A program made the position numbers and the translations under genes. A DNA stretch of 13,972 bases from an uncultured Burkholderiales bacterium (GTDB lineage: Bacteria; Pseudomonadota; Gammaproteobacteria; Burkholderiales; Burkholderiaceae_C). A model generated the notes under the pieces. It had not been told where the DNA came from and did not search any database. It saw only the letters and a list, made by a program, of their open reading frames with translations. The stretch is from NCBI GenBank assembly GCA_903952885.1, contig CAJBHE010000113.1, forward strand, positions 1 through 13,972, written 5' to 3'. Of the stretch, positions 13,272-13,972 are shown in pieces. Position 1 is the stretch's first letter; each line of letters starts with the position of its first letter.

Positions 13272-13972
13272 TTAACGAGGTGTGCGTGGCTTAGGTGCGC
13301 GCTTCTTGGCATCAAAACCGCCACCAAACGACTTGCCTGCCGCAGGGCGTGCTGGCTTGTCAAACGGTGTGCGGCCTGCTTCGAACGGGGCGCGTGGGCC
13401 ACGTGCTGGGGCACGGTCATCAAAGCTGCGCGGTGGGCGGTCTTCGAAGCTACGTGGGGCACCAAAGTTGCCACGCGGAGCGCCACGGCTGTCACCGCCG
13501 AAGCCACGGTTTTCATTGAAACCACGGTTGTCGCCAAAGTTGCCGCGAGGTGCGCCTTGACGTGGCTCGAAGCTGTTGCCACGAGGTGCATTGTCAGAGC
13601 GACCTTCTGAGCGTGGTTCGAAGCGGCCTTGGCCGTTACCTTCAAAGCGTCCACCGCCGCCACCAAACTTGTTGCCGCCGGCGAAGCCGCCACGGTTACC
13701 ACCGCCACCGAACTTGCCGCCGCCTTTGCGGTCGTAGTCACGGCCAGCGCCCCCACGTTGTTCAACACGTTGGGTAGGCTCCATGCCAGGAATCACTTCA
13801 GCCGTGAACTGCTGGCGTGTGTAGGCTTCGATGTCATAAATTTTGCGCTTGTCGCGGAACTCAGCCAATGTGACGGCCAAGCCATCACGGCCTGCACGAC
13901 CGGTACGGCCAATGCGGTGGGTGTAATCCTCAGACTTCATGGGCAAGCCAAAGTTGAACACGTGCGTCACGG
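13272..13972 (-). CDS. DEAD-box RNA helicase, RhlE-like, C-terminal part; 5' end beyond window
   Basis: Partial: the frame is open through the right edge, and the GTG at 13970 is an internal Val codon, not a start. About 233 residues are visible. The first 33 hold the end of helicase domain 2: VTHVFNFGLPMKSEDYTHRI followed by GRTGRAGRDG, which is motif VI, the arginine-finger region. After about residue 65 comes a tail of about 165 residues, very rich in Gly, Arg, Asn and Phe. It has repeated APRGNF and RGF/GGF units, with RSFEDRPP and RSFDDRAP as tandem copies, and a basic end (KKRAPKPRTPR). Such RGG-type tails bind RNA non-specifically and can promote condensates. The family unwinds short RNA duplexes in ribosome assembly or cold-adapted RNA turnover. 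RhlE is the likeliest subgroup, but the diagnostic N-terminal half is missing. Confidence 0.92.
   Translation of the reverse strand, partial: VTHVFNFGLPMKSEDYTHRIGRTGRAGRDGLAVTLAEFRDKRKIYDIEAYTRQQFTAEVIPGMEPTQRVEQRGGAGRDYDRKGGGKFGGGGNRGGFAGGNKFGGGGGRFEGNGQGRFEPRSEGRSDNAPRGNSFEPRQGAPRGNFGDNRGFNENRGFGGDSRGAPRGNFGAPRSFEDRPPRSFDDRAPARGPRAPFEAGRTPFDKPARPAAGKSFGGGFDAKKRAPKPRTPR

Noticed and set aside
13268..13768. A 166-codon Ala/Val-rich minus-strand frame in the helicase tail
   Set aside because: It is an out-of-frame reading of the Gly/Arg-rich repeats. The in-frame reading continues directly from helicase motif VI.
1..13972. CRISPR array, tRNA, rRNA or prophage genes
   Set aside because: I saw no regularly spaced direct repeats, no tRNA cloverleaf or T-loop signature and no phage or Cas-like proteins in the window.

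Overview
The window looks like ordinary chromosome from a betaproteobacterium of the order Burkholderiales, most likely Comamonadaceae (Limnohabitans/Rhodoferax/Curvibacter-like). The basis is moderate-to-high GC, the style of the proteins, and the polA | thrB - BPSS1780-type membrane protein | uvrD and minC-minD-minE arrangements. This placement is inferred from family resemblance; no search was run.

Layout. 1-1643 (-): N-terminal two thirds of DNA polymerase I, with the polymerase domain cut off by the left edge. 1644-2048: the only long non-coding gap. It is almost filled by a 307-bp element (1676-1982) with perfect 12-bp terminal inverted repeats, two inverted hairpin units with conserved loops but different stems, and a third hairpin in the middle. 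2049-3806 (+): homoserine kinase and a polytopic membrane protein, 3 bp apart. 3807-9301 (-): TonB-dependent receptor, alpha/beta hydrolase (translationally coupled by an ATGA overlap), then UvrD helicase. 9373-11231 (+): minC-minD-minE, closed by a strong intrinsic terminator. 11306-11476 (-): a 56-residue very basic small protein. 11576-13161 (+): a conserved cysteine-containing membrane protein of unknown function, slyX, a possible 44-residue peptide, and a DsbA-fold isomerase of the HCCA type. A 15-bp terminator hairpin (13199-13233) separates this from 13272-13972 (-), the C-terminal part of an RhlE-like DEAD-box RNA helicase with a long Gly/Arg-rich tail.

How the genes work together. 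MinCDE place the division septum. PolA and UvrD are the gap-filling and unwinding enzymes of nucleotide excision repair but lie in separate transcription units. The receptor/hydrolase pair is the most accessory-looking protein-coding module: it suggests uptake of a TonB-dependent ligand followed by intracellular hydrolysis, with the ligand unknown.

The best candidate for something undescribed is the 1676-1982 element. It has no protein of its own, its hairpins look selected for structure rather than stem sequence, and it forms essentially the whole promoter region between polA and thrB.
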